From positions 38,304,409-38,368,408 of the forward strand of contig NC_060065.1 of the NCBI RefSeq assembly GCF_020283565.1: a stretch of 64,000 nt of DNA, written 5' to 3'. Of this stretch, positions 28,600 through 38,406 are shown piece by piece. Made by a program: the position numbers and the translations under genes. A model generated the notes under the pieces. The model ran no database searches and was not told where the DNA came from. It saw nothing but the letters and a program-made list of their open reading frames with translations. The DNA is from Trifolium pratense. Taxonomy: Eukaryota > Streptophyta > Magnoliopsida > Fabales > Fabaceae. Each line of letters starts with the position of its first letter. The stretch's first letter is position 1.

Positions 28600-28924
28600 T
28601 AAGCTCGGTATTATAATATTCAGAGGTGACTTGGAGGCATGTGTGAGGTGTGCGACGGCATAGGGCCTCAAAATTTTGAGGGCCTCAACTCAAAATTTTG
28701 AGGTCCTATAATATTACTTATATATTATTTATACCTATAAAATATCATATGTATATTAATAGATTAATTTTTTAGGCCCTAAAATAATGATAATTTATTT
28801 GTTTACAAGAATGTTTTTTTTATATTATATGCAATTTAAATCGATAATTTTTTAAAAATTTTTTTTATTAAGGGGTCACTTTTATATTTTGCACAGAGTC
28901 TCCTAAAACTCGGAGACGCCCTGA
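28600..28924. mobile_element. Possible hAT-type (TTF-class) element remnant
   Basis: The left part contains cgacggcatagggcctcaaaattttgagggcc and the right end reads gtctcctaaaactcggagacgccctg. Such gggcctc...aaactcgg..gccctg termini are frequently seen at ends of plant hAT elements with TTF-type zinc-finger transposases, but here only noncoding remnants remain. Low confidence. Confidence 0.35.
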
Positions 28925-29193
28925 TACTAGTAATAATACATTAAAATTAATATGTTATTATACATCTTACACTAGTAATATACTTTAAAATTAATATGTT
29001 TTTTTTTTTTTGGTACATGACTTTAAAATTAATATGTTATTATACATTGTGTGAATGTAACGTATCATTAAAATACATTTAGAAGGAATTTTGGGAACGT
29101 AAAATAATAAGTCTTAGCAAGAACGGTTATTTATTGATAAGCCCTCTTTGTAACCAAAAAATAAAAAGAACAGTTATTTATTAATTTTTAATT

Positions 29194-29297
29194 CATGCAT
29201 TTAACTTTAGTTACGAAAATAATTCATGCATTATCTTCCTTAGTCATTTTAAATAGCCTATTGTATAAGGTTCTACTTGTCAACCTACCAAAATATA
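29194..29297 (+). promoter_or_regulatory. Proximal promoter with paired CATGCAT boxes, defensin-like gene 1
   Basis: CATGCAT occurs at 29194-29200 and 29225-29231, the second ending 66 bases before the ATG. A TATA-like ttttaaatagcc lies at about 29248-29259. The same arrangement stands in front of gene 2. CATGCA is the core of the RY element bound by B3 factors of the ABI3/FUS3/LEC2 type in seeds. Use of these boxes here is inference. Confidence 0.5.
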
Positions 29298-29622
29298 ATG
29301 GCAACCCATATTAATTCTCTCGTTTTTATTTTTGCAATTTTGTGCATTGCTTCGGTGATTGCAGGTAACAAATTAATTGTTTTATGTAAATGTATATAAT
29401 ATATTTGAAATGCAAAATATTTAACATGAATCTTAGATAATAATTCTGATAGTGTGTTAATTGGTTGTAATAGTGGCCGATGTGACAGACAAAGGAACTT
29501 GCTCTTTTTTGGGAGCATGTCCGGATGGACAACAAGCTTGTTTCAATTTTTGTAAATCAACAGGATATCCTAAAGGTGGTAGTTGTGCAAAAGATACGGG
29601 CATTTGTTGTTGCAATGCTTGA
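29298..29622 (+). CDS. Defensin-like secreted cysteine-rich peptide 1
   Basis: Two exons (29298-29364 and 29474-29622) encode 71 aa. Residues 1-22 form a signal peptide with a hydrophobic core (LVFIFAILCIASVIA); the intron sits at its end, the classic layout of plant defensin-like genes. The mature part has eight cysteines at 32, 38, 45, 49, 60, 67, 68 and 69, including CFNFC (CxxxC), GGSC (GxC) and a terminal CCC that supplies the CxC. This is the cysteine-stabilised alpha-beta pattern, of the type seen in SLR1-binding-like/LCR defensin-like peptides. Predicted to be secreted; target and role unknown (defence, reproduction or symbiosis are family possibilities). The mature chain has few charged residues. 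A second copy lies 4 kb downstream. Confidence 0.88.
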
Positions 29623-29881
29623 GCAAATTTTTATTTGATAATTCTACTATTTATATCAATGTAATCTTTAATATTTTCATAAAACTAAGTTGAAATATAA
29701 TATTATGATTTAAATTAAAAATAATATATGTGATTTTCTTTATTGATGAAAACTTATCTTTTATATTATAGTAGTTATGAATGAATTATCTAAAAGTGAC
29801 CATTTTAGATTGAATAATAAATTGCTCTTCATTGAGCGAGATTGAGGCCACAAGGGCGTTATTATAGATTAAAGACATTAA

Positions 29882-30781
29882 GGGTCCGTTTGGTGCGCAG
29901 GATAGCATAGTGACAGGATATGATATAAAACAGGATATGGATATGATAGGATAACAACAGAATAACAGTTATACTCAGTTATCATATCCTGTATTTGGTG
30001 CACACAGGATAACAAACATGATAACTATTATATTTTGTTTTTAATACATACTTGCTCATAATAATATGATAAGATATATAACATATTAAATTGACAAAAT
30101 TACTATTGTAAAACAATTGTTATTTTTTTAAAATTATTTTGTAATACTTTAAATTTTATAAATAAAAAATATAAATAAGTAATCAAATAACTTTATATAA
30201 TTTAAAATAAAAATCATGAGAAAATAATCAAGTTTAATTTTTTATGAATCATGATCAAATAAATAACTCAATAATATATACATGTTAGATAAGCCAAATA
30301 AATATATGATATATCTCATACGTAAATAATAAAACTACTATTGCAAAAGAATTATATTTAATTTTTTATAAAATTTAAATTAATATCCCTATTTGTCAAT
30401 TTTTTTAATAATCATTTTACTTTAAAATATTGTAATTTTAGTAAAATTTTGATTTTTTAGAATATATAAATTACAAAATTACCCATATGAGAAAATCACA
30501 TATATATTTAAAAATTAATTATTTTATTATTTATATTTTATTAATTTTATTTTATGTATTTTAAAATATATTTTATAAAATAAATCAGTAATTTTTTTTC
30601 TTATCCTATCCTGCCGGTAACCCAGCTCAAATTCAGGATAAGAATTATAACTAGAGAGACAGGATAGGATAAGCTTCACGATTAACTTATCATATCCTGC
30701 TGTATCACCAAACACTGGATTACGGCAGGATATGATACAGTTATCCTATCCTGTCTCTTATCTTGTGCACCAAACGGGCCC
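29882..30781. mobile_element. 900-bp PIF/Harbinger-type non-autonomous element
   Basis: The ends GGGTCCGTTTGGTGCGCAGGATA and ...TTATCTTGTGCACCAAACGGGCCC are inverted repeats. TAA flanks both sides (29879-29881 and 30782-30784), the three-base TWA target duplication of PIF/Harbinger elements. Near both ends, caggatatgata/tatcatatcctg words continue the inverted repeat for more than 100 bases. The interior is extremely AT-rich and has no transposase frame, so it depends on an outside transposase. It sits between the two defensin-like genes. Confidence 0.85.
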
Positions 30782-30784
30782 TAA

Positions 30785-33159
30785 GATATGAAATTAGGAG
30801 ACAAAAACATAGATAAAATCTCCTTTTTTTTTAACCTATCACGGTCGTGGCGCACCAACATTGGAGGTGGCAGGGTCTATTGTGTGACCCTGGAGCTATT
30901 GTCAAGCATGCCACAACAGTGGCACAACAACACTGGACGTGGCAGGGTCCTACGATGTGTAAAATCTTGAATTTTCCTGTGGTCAATTTTTAGTGACGGT
31001 TTCTTGATCTTTTAGCTACACTATGACTTAATTTGTATTAGTTTACTACTTTCTTTTTATTAACGGATGTCTTCCATTAAAAACTTTAACATGTTAAACC
31101 GGTGGAATATATTGGTTGAAATCAATAGTTTGTTTGATGAAATGAGTATCTACCATGGGTCGAGATTCATCGTAAACATCCATGGATTGAACCAATATTG
31201 AACTATACAAGGGTGATACGATCTATGTCTTGTGTTCAATATAGATATAAAGGGAAAATGAGTAATTATGCAAATGATCGTTATCACGGAAAAATTTCAT
31301 CATATTACATGACATTCTGGTCACTTTAGTAGTAGTGATGTATTACAAGATAGATGAAACATGAATCACACACATAGGACAGATAGATGATAGATTAAAT
31401 AAGACTTATTTGTAATTAAATTGATAAGTAAGATTTATTATTTAATTATGAAATAAGAGAACCACAACACACCATAAAGTACACTGCACTTAAGGAAGTG
31501 AGTATATAAATAGAGTACATTTTTGTGCTGAGTTTTTCACCTAAAAGTTAAATAGAAATCTGGAAACCTTAGTCGCTCTCTAAATTTTGTTCGTGTGGAT
31601 GAGTAAAGGCATCTCTGCACTTGCTTTACTCGTGATCGATCGAATCATTTTTGACATCTCCTTGACATTTCAAGAGGCAAACACACGAATCCCCTTTAGT
31701 GAATTTTTGTGCTTACGAAATCCATGGTAACAGGTTTATTCTGCTCTAGAGTATGATATTAAAAGAATTTTAATAGTCTATCTCTAGAAAAACCCAACAT
31801 CAAGTGCCTTATTTCCATACAAACATTGTGAGTTAAAGGATAACTATAAACTTGGTTAATAGCTACTTCACGAATTATGTTTAGGGACACGAGTGACCTA
31901 GATGAGATTTGCAGAAGAAATATTTGTAGGCCTCTTGATGGAATATGGCTGAAAAAATGCATGGCTATGCTAAACTATGTCAATATATGATATTGGCCAT
32001 AGTTGTCAATAAGTGTATTCTGCGATCAACAAACACAATATTAAACTACACAAAGGATGACATGATTTATGTCTTGTGTTCAATATGATATAGAGTGAAA
32101 AGGGATAAATATACACATGATCTTTATCATAGAAATTTTTTGTCAGATCACATGACATTCTCGTCGTTTGGGTGACAACGACTTATTAATATAGATGATA
32201 ATCGATGTTTATAATATTAAATGTGTGATTTAATATTATTGTCAACGTTGCAAGAACCTACAGGGTCACACACATTGAACATATATAAAATAATAAGTAA
32301 CACTCATTAGTAATTAAATATTCAGCTGCAAAGGTTTTGCGCTACAAGAGGTAAACATCTATTCACTTATTCATGTTCATTCTTAATGATCCATGGAGGG
32401 AAATTTTCAAATTATCCGTTGCATTTTTATTTTATTGTTATTGCAATTTTCCTTCAACTCGTCCATGGAGGCATGAATTGCGTTGAGATCCCCATTCTCA
32501 TGAATGAGAGATGAAGCTCAAACCATCTCGTTTACTGTCAGATGTGGCCGACTAACAATCTTTACCGCGATCCCATGGTAGGCGCCAAACGTTCTTGCTA
32601 AAACTATGAAGTCTTAGAGGTGCCAAATGTACTAGATATTCCTGTTTCAATTATATACTTGTCCTTGCCTCCTAACTTTCTATCACATTTGGGTTCATGC
32701 TTTCTACCCACGATCCTTTGCATTGTCAGTTGTTCCGCCGCCTTTCTTACCTCTGTCCAAGCCTTTGAGGTTGTTCGAGGATATCCGATTGTGGGGTTGA
32801 GCTCACCTAATATCTTGAATCTACCTCGTAGACAGGATAATCTCGAGTTCGAACTTATATACTTTATACTCTAAGCCCACGAGAATATAACGGTCCAATT
32901 ATACTTACAGGTCATCAAATAATTTTTGAAATACTTTAAATAAAAAAATAAAATAAAAAAAGTTATTTAAAAATTAGAAATCACATAAATGAGCTAAATT
33001 AATTCATTTATGTATTAAGGCCTACATATGAGTTTTATAATGAATTTGCATGTTTATAAATGCCATCCTTCTAAAAAATTACTTTAAAAATATTACATAT
33101 AAACTATAAAAAAAAAAAGTATGTTCAACGAAAAATGTTCAATTAAAATCTCATTTTAA
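30785..33159. other. Intergenic between the two defensin-like genes
   Basis: No gene was recognised. A ~115-bp phrase (tatgtcttgtgttcaatat...gatcnttatca...catgacattctngtc) occurs at 31212-31325 and again at 32052-32165, suggesting a decayed element with repeated ends. A ggtggcagggtc/acgtggcagggtc phrase is repeated at 30866 and 30935. The open frame 32620-32874 ends in a tRNA-like or SINE-like phrase rather than a conserved protein. Confidence 0.45.
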
Positions 33160-33284
33160 ATTACTTATTTATTAATTTTTAAGTCATGCATTAAATATAG
33201 TCAAAAAATAATTCATGCATTAACTTCTTTAGTCATCTTAAATAGCCTATTGTAAGGTGTTACATGCTAACCTATCAAAACACA
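33160..33284 (+). promoter_or_regulatory. Duplicated proximal promoter, defensin-like gene 2
   Basis: This stretch aligns with 29167-29297 in front of gene 1. Shared are ttatttattaatttttaa, CATGCAT boxes at 33185-33191 and 33214-33220, the phrase tcttaaatagcctattgtaagg, and the leader just before the ATG. The second box ends 64 bases before the ATG, versus 66 in gene 1. The duplication therefore included the promoter. RY-type regulation in seeds is inference from the box sequence. Confidence 0.55.
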
Positions 33285-33773
33285 ATGGCAACTCGCATCA
33301 ATTCTCTCTTTTTTATCTTTGCAATTATGTGCACTGTTTCAGTCATGGTTGCAGGTAACAAATTAGTTTCATTAGTAAACCTTATTATGTTTTTAATGAA
33401 ATGACTTAATATCTAGGAAGCACCGACACTCCTCAGATTAGGCATGTCCGTGTCGGACATATGTCGGTGTCCGTGTCCGACACTGACACTTATGATTACA
33501 CTAAATTATGTTATTTTTTAAAAAAATTTATCGGTATCGAAGTGTCGGTGTTTGTGTTTTAAAAATTTACAAGCTATGTCTTCATGCAAAATATTTCTCT
33601 TTAATATCTAATTTATTGTATCAGTGGCCGATGTGACAAACAAAGGAACTTGCTCTCTTTTGGGAGCATGTCCAGATGGACAACGAGCTTGTTTCAAATT
33701 TTGTATATCAACAGGATACCCTAAAGGTGGTAGCTGTGCAAAAGATACGAGTATTTGTTGTTGCAATCGTTAA
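33285..33773 (+). CDS. Defensin-like secreted cysteine-rich peptide 2
   Basis: Two exons (33285-33354 and 33625-33773) encode 72 aa. The 23-residue signal peptide has a hydrophobic core (FFIFAIMCTVSVMVA). Mature cysteines at 33, 39, 46, 50, 61, 68, 69 and 70 keep the same spacing as in gene 1, with CFKFC, GGSC and terminal CCC. Exon 2 has the same length (149 bp) as in gene 1. Seven of 49 residues differ between the two mature chains, most raising net positive charge (Q to R, N to K, D to N, A to R at the end), though one Lys is replaced by Ile. The intron has gained a GTGTC-type repeat. Both copies look intact. Function is unknown; a secreted defensin-like role is inferred from the fold pattern. 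Confidence 0.88.
33418..33565. repeat. GTGTCGGTGTC dispersed repeat, in defensin-like gene 2 intron
   Basis: It begins aagcaccgacactcc and ends gaagtgtcggtgtttgtg, with gtccgtgtcggacatatgtcggtgtccgtgtccgacactgacac and gattacactaaattatgt between. Gene 1 lacks it in the same intron, so it inserted after the gene duplication (or was lost from gene 1). Other copies are at 24779, 40195 and partially 18862. Confidence 0.8.
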
Positions 33774-34305
33774 AGAGATTTTTGTTTAATAATTGTATTA
33801 TTTCAATAAATTTATACAACTATGTATGTATGTGTGTGTGGGGCCTTTAATATTTTCATAAAAATAAGTTAAAAATTATTTTTATTAAAAATAAGTTAAT
33901 AAAAATAATTTTTTGAATTTTATAAAAATTTGTGGAATTGATCTACTCAATGATATCTTTGAATTAAACAGTTAGATTGAATAAATATAATGCTGATATC
34001 GAGTTATTAAGCGGAGTAAGTCAATGAAAACTTACTCCTAGAGTCAACGGATCCCTCCTCGTAATAAATTGCTCTTGTTCATGCAAACTTGGTATTTATA
34101 TCCAGTGGCAAAATTTGCTTGGGATTGAGGTTTGATTCAGATCGTGAAAATAAATAAAACAATAAGTTTCATAAATTAAGTAAATACAAAGGGAAGAGAT
34201 TAAAATATATTATTGTTTTTTTAGAATAAATTATATTATTGTTTAATAACGATTTAACGAATATAAATCTTTATTGGATTGAAACGTTATATTATTTAAA
34301 GGGTT
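33774..34305. other. 3' flank of defensin-like gene 2
   Basis: AT-rich with tgtatgtatgtgtgtgtg at 33822. No gene was seen. It should include the 3' untranslated region. Confidence 0.4.
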
Positions 34306-34473
34306 ATGTTAACTTGTGCCCTAAGGGCACATGTTAAGCTACCTAAAAATAGAAATAGAGCATTTAATGATAGAAAACATTTAATGTTTAGAGAATTGAA
34401 TACACCACAAGTTCAATAAATTTTTTCCACATTTATTTTCTTAACATGTACCCTTAAGGGCACAAGTTAACAT
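34306..34473. mobile_element. 168-bp MITE with GTGCCC(T)TAAGGGCAC ends
   Basis: The left end ATGTTAACTTGTGCCCTAAGGGCACATGTTAA is inverted at the right end TTAACATGTACCCTTAAGGGCACAAGTTAACAT. Each end is itself a small palindrome. The interior (catttaatgatagaaaacatttaatg) resembles the repeat pair at 3421-3676. No target duplication is clear. Confidence 0.7.
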
Positions 34474-34789
34474 TCTCCTTATTTAAATTATCCATGTATG
34501 TTTTTTTAGTAGAACATACTTATAAACATTTCATTATTCAAAATGTGTTCAATATAATAAAACATTTCAACCAAAATTTGGGACTAGTATATAGTTGTCT
34601 TATTTAAACTATGAGCAACCTTATTTGTTTATTAGTCAATGTTGTATTGTTATTTTTAGAAAATTCATAACTACTGTAATAATAAAGTATAATTTTTCGT
34701 TAATAAAGAAAAATCAGGATCATATTATTTTTAATTCAAATTATAATATTGATTTTTCAACTTATTTTTATGAAAATAGTATATTTTTT

Positions 34790-34866
34790 TGTTTACGATG
34801 AGCTGAGAATCGAACTCAGAACCTAGAGCGTACTACCCAAACTCCTAACCACTAAACCAAACTTAA
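34790..34866 (-). mobile_element. tRNA-like SINE head or degenerate tRNA-like repeat
   Basis: On the minus strand, ggtttagtggttaggagtttgggtagtacgctctaggttctgagttcgattctcag has an A-box-like TGGTTAGGAG and a B box GAGTTCGATTCTC. The stem pairing of a true tRNA is not evident, so I read it as a SINE head. Confidence 0.5.
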
Positions 34867-34949
34867 TGGCTTATTAAACAAAAATCTCTTCAAGAATGGC
34901 AACAACAGCTGCCACCTATATAATTATAACAACTGTCACCTTTGGCTTA

Positions 34950-36149
34950 GAAGATGGGGGATCATACCTGTACCAACAGCATTGTGATTAGGTTTGGCGC
35001 AAATTTGACATTGAATTTTACCAAGTGTTAGGCGCGTATTGCGCTCTGCCACGACCTCTAGCTCTTCCTTTGCCACACCCTCTTCCACGGTTAGCGTTGA
35101 CATTATAGTGCTCAGTGCCTGAATCTTGAACTTCAGTATCAGAATTGGTGTTGTTGTGCTTGATTTCCATTTGAGCTACATTGGCTAAGACACTTGGATT
35201 TGTAAGTTCTTGACGAAACTTTTCGAATTATGCCTCTTCAAGAAGGAGCAAAGCTTCAACATCTTCCATTGTTGGTGTATCGAAACGACTGTATACCATC
35301 TTTACAAATGGTTTGAATTCTTATGATAATCCTGGATTGCATCCACTTGTTCTTGCTCAGATACGACATCTCCAATAGCAATTAGTGAATTAACAATGGA
35401 TTTAATATGGAGAAGATATTCATTTACCGATCTTGCAAATTTCTTTGTATTCTTGAGTTCATATCTTAATTGTCTGTCGACCTCGTGATTTGAAAACGGA
35501 ATTGAAATACTTGTGGATCTTGTCCCAAACTTCATGTGAGTGCTTGCAGCTTAAGACACAAGGAAGGAAGAACACCATCAGTGAAGGTGGAGAGAAGCCA
35601 AGTGAAGAGGGTTTGATCTTTGAATAACCACTTCTGGTACTCATCGAAGTTCTTTCCGTCCAATCGATCGGTAACAGAGACGTATTGTAACGGAATTTCA
35701 AGATTAACAACGTACCGGTGAAGGTTGTGTGCAGTGATGACGCCATTGACTTGTTGACACCATAGGAGAAAGTTTTCTTTGACAGTGAGAGTGAGTTAGA
35801 CCTGATTTCGATAAATCTTTAGTGGTGCTCGGAAGATCGACGGTGGTGGTTTTGGCCAGAATTTCCTCCGTGGATTGCTCAGACGCCATTGGAGAAGACA
35901 AAGAGAATCTTCGATCATGGTACGAAAGCAAGAAATCTTGAACCCTAGAAACTCAGTGATACCATGTTAGAAAACTTAGAGAAATTTTGTGAAACTTTTC
36001 ATTTTTGAAATTGTTATTCCATTGTTGATGAAAACAGTAAATGCAAGCTCTTAAATAGAGCTGCATATACATGACAAGTGGCAGTGCCACTCCAACAAAC
36101 TCTAACTACTCATAGTGCCATGTCAGCAGAGCTAAACTAACCTCTAACA
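34950..36149 (-). pseudogene. Truncated Ty1/copia retrotransposon: LTR, PBS and broken gag
   Basis: On the minus strand a 185-bp LTR (36149-35965) starts TGTTAGAGGTTAG and ends TTTTCTAACA, followed at once by TGGTATCACTGAG, a slightly altered tRNA-iMet primer site. The gag region follows: a start MASEQSTEEI, then after frame breaks a DUF4219/UBN2-type copia Gag with S-C-K-H-S-H-E-V-W-D-K-I, LRYELKNTKKFARSVNEYL, IADIG-like AIGDVVSEQEQ, and near 34970 the first half of a CCHC knuckle (C-Q-I-C-A-K-P-N-H). Frame shifts break it. No protease, integrase, reverse transcriptase or second LTR was found to the left, so the element is 3'-truncated. Confidence 0.8.
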
Positions 36150-38406
36150 ATCTAATGCCACATTAGTATTAGTTAAACTAACTAAATCTAGTTCTTACAT
36201 TTAGTTACATTGTGAATACAAGTCTTATACTCTAATAGAGATCCACTGAAGGACTGATTTAATAACAACTTCACGTCCCATCTTTGACAAGAAACGGGCA
36301 CATTCCGTGCTCGTTTGTGTGATCCGTATTTTTTATTCTGCTAACGTGTATATATTTGACCATTATGTTGGAAAAAAATCATTTGAAAAATACACACATT
36401 GTAGTAGAAATAAGACAAAAAAAAATTCAGCACTATAAGTAATACAAAAAACTTAAAATACAAACATGTTAGCAATAAAAACCAAAGAAGAAGCTATGAA
36501 ACCACTTGAAAAATAGAAACATTGTAGCATAAATTGAAAGAAAAAAGAAAACAAAAATTATATTCTTTTTCCCAAATACTCCAATAGAAAGCACTTGCTC
36601 CGTGTATATGTTTGTTGATCTCATGATCATACATTAATTTGTGAAGACAAACATTCACATTATCCATACTTGAATGAAACTTTGAATAGAAAATTGCATC
36701 CTACAAAAATAAACGTTCACATTTACTCCTTTTTTTTTGTCATCGACAACGCTGCTTAACTTGAAGGTTGAACATAAATTCAATCAAGAGTTAACAAAAC
36801 ATCACTAAAATGTAAGGACTTGATATTCTTATATACAACTTTAATCATTAGGTAATTCAAGAGATGAATAATCTTATATTTTCCATCTAACCATGACATA
36901 AAGGAATGATTTAACACGCCATAAAGGCAAAAAATTACAAATAATATACTACTAAGAAAATGCATTTGTTTGACCCTATAAAAAAATGCACATGTTAATT
37001 TAAAATATGCTCACAGCTACTCATAACATTTGTTTGTTCACGCCATTATTTTCTTCACCATCTTCATTGTGAGTGATTTGAGACTGCAATTTCCTATTGA
37101 ACTTATATTTAAAGAAAACGATAACCTATAGTATTGATTTGATAAATTATTCCAAAGTGGATTGTTAAAATATTTAAAAGGAAAAGGGCTAACATTTTAT
37201 CAAGTAATCAACTTTCACATACACAACCTATAAAAATTCCTCCTATGCATGATAAACTTTATGAAATCAAGAAATATTATACTTTTTGAACATTAGATTT
37301 ACTAAACAAAAAAAAAATCAAAAAAAAAATTATTGAATAGGAAAAGTAACTAAAAATTGAGTAGTACTAAAAGAAAGACAAACAATAAGATAACATAAGA
37401 AACTCATTAAACCAATCGAAAAATACAAAGAAAAACATGTACATCTTTCACATCATTATAGAAGACTACTTTTTTATCTCTCACTCTCGCTCTTTGTCTA
37501 TATCTTTGTATTTGTTGCCTCCACCTGTCGTCTCCATTCCAATCCTTCAATTGTCTCTCCTGAGTCATCCCTTTTATGGTAGTTAATTATTACTTTTCTC
37601 TTTAATTATCTTTATTTTTCATGCACCATTAGTCTCAAAATTTCCTTTTATAATATCAAAAGAAATTAACGTTCTGTCAGGTTTGACTAAAAAAAAAATA
37701 TACACATGTCAATCAATTCAACATGAAAATTAAAAATGAAAACTTAACCAATAGTAATCTAATATAAATTTCAATGTTTGATACCACATACTCAACTCTC
37801 AAACTTTAAATTTGGGAGAAAAAAATTTGTTCACACCAAAACATTTAAAGTAAAATAAAAAGGTCATCCCAAATACGGTTTACATCAAGATTCAAATCAA
37901 AATTCAATGAAAAGAATTTGAACAAAAAAAACACTACTGATTTTTATTTTTTGCAAAAGAAAGAAAAATTATGGTAAGAAAAACAAAATAACAACGTTGA
38001 GAAAAACAAATGAATAGTTAAATATAATGAGTTCTTTATAATTAAAAGTAAAAACAACTCCATGAGTTAATCTTCTTCCCAACTTTATCCTTAATAAAAA
38101 ATTCAATTCACTTGATGCTGAAAATAAATCTGAGAACCATGAAATTGCTGCTAGACATAACATAAACGAATTACACATGTCACTTTATTGATTGAGTAAA
38201 AACTACACTATCAGAATTCTACATGATGATACAAAGCATTCTTAACCACTTTATTAGATTATTAAACTTTTAACAATCTATACTCTATCTCAACAAAATT
38301 ATCAATTCTGATAGATTGGAAATGCAATTATGAATCAATAATCACTACAAGCAACAACACATGATTAAACTTTAAGACAAAGCATTGACATAAGAATTGA
38401 TAATCA
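36150..38406. other. Intergenic between copia remnant and ACLA
   Basis: AT-rich with many A and T runs; no protein-like frame and no clear element. The right end should hold the 3' untranslated region of the ATP-citrate lyase gene. Confidence 0.45.

Noticed and set aside
32620..32874. 84-codon plus-strand open frame
   Set aside because: No signal peptide or domain, and its right part (ctcgagttcgaac) resembles a SINE B box.
34795..34862. Possible minus-strand tRNA gene
   Set aside because: It is B-box-like but lacks a consistent cloverleaf. It is better explained as a SINE head.
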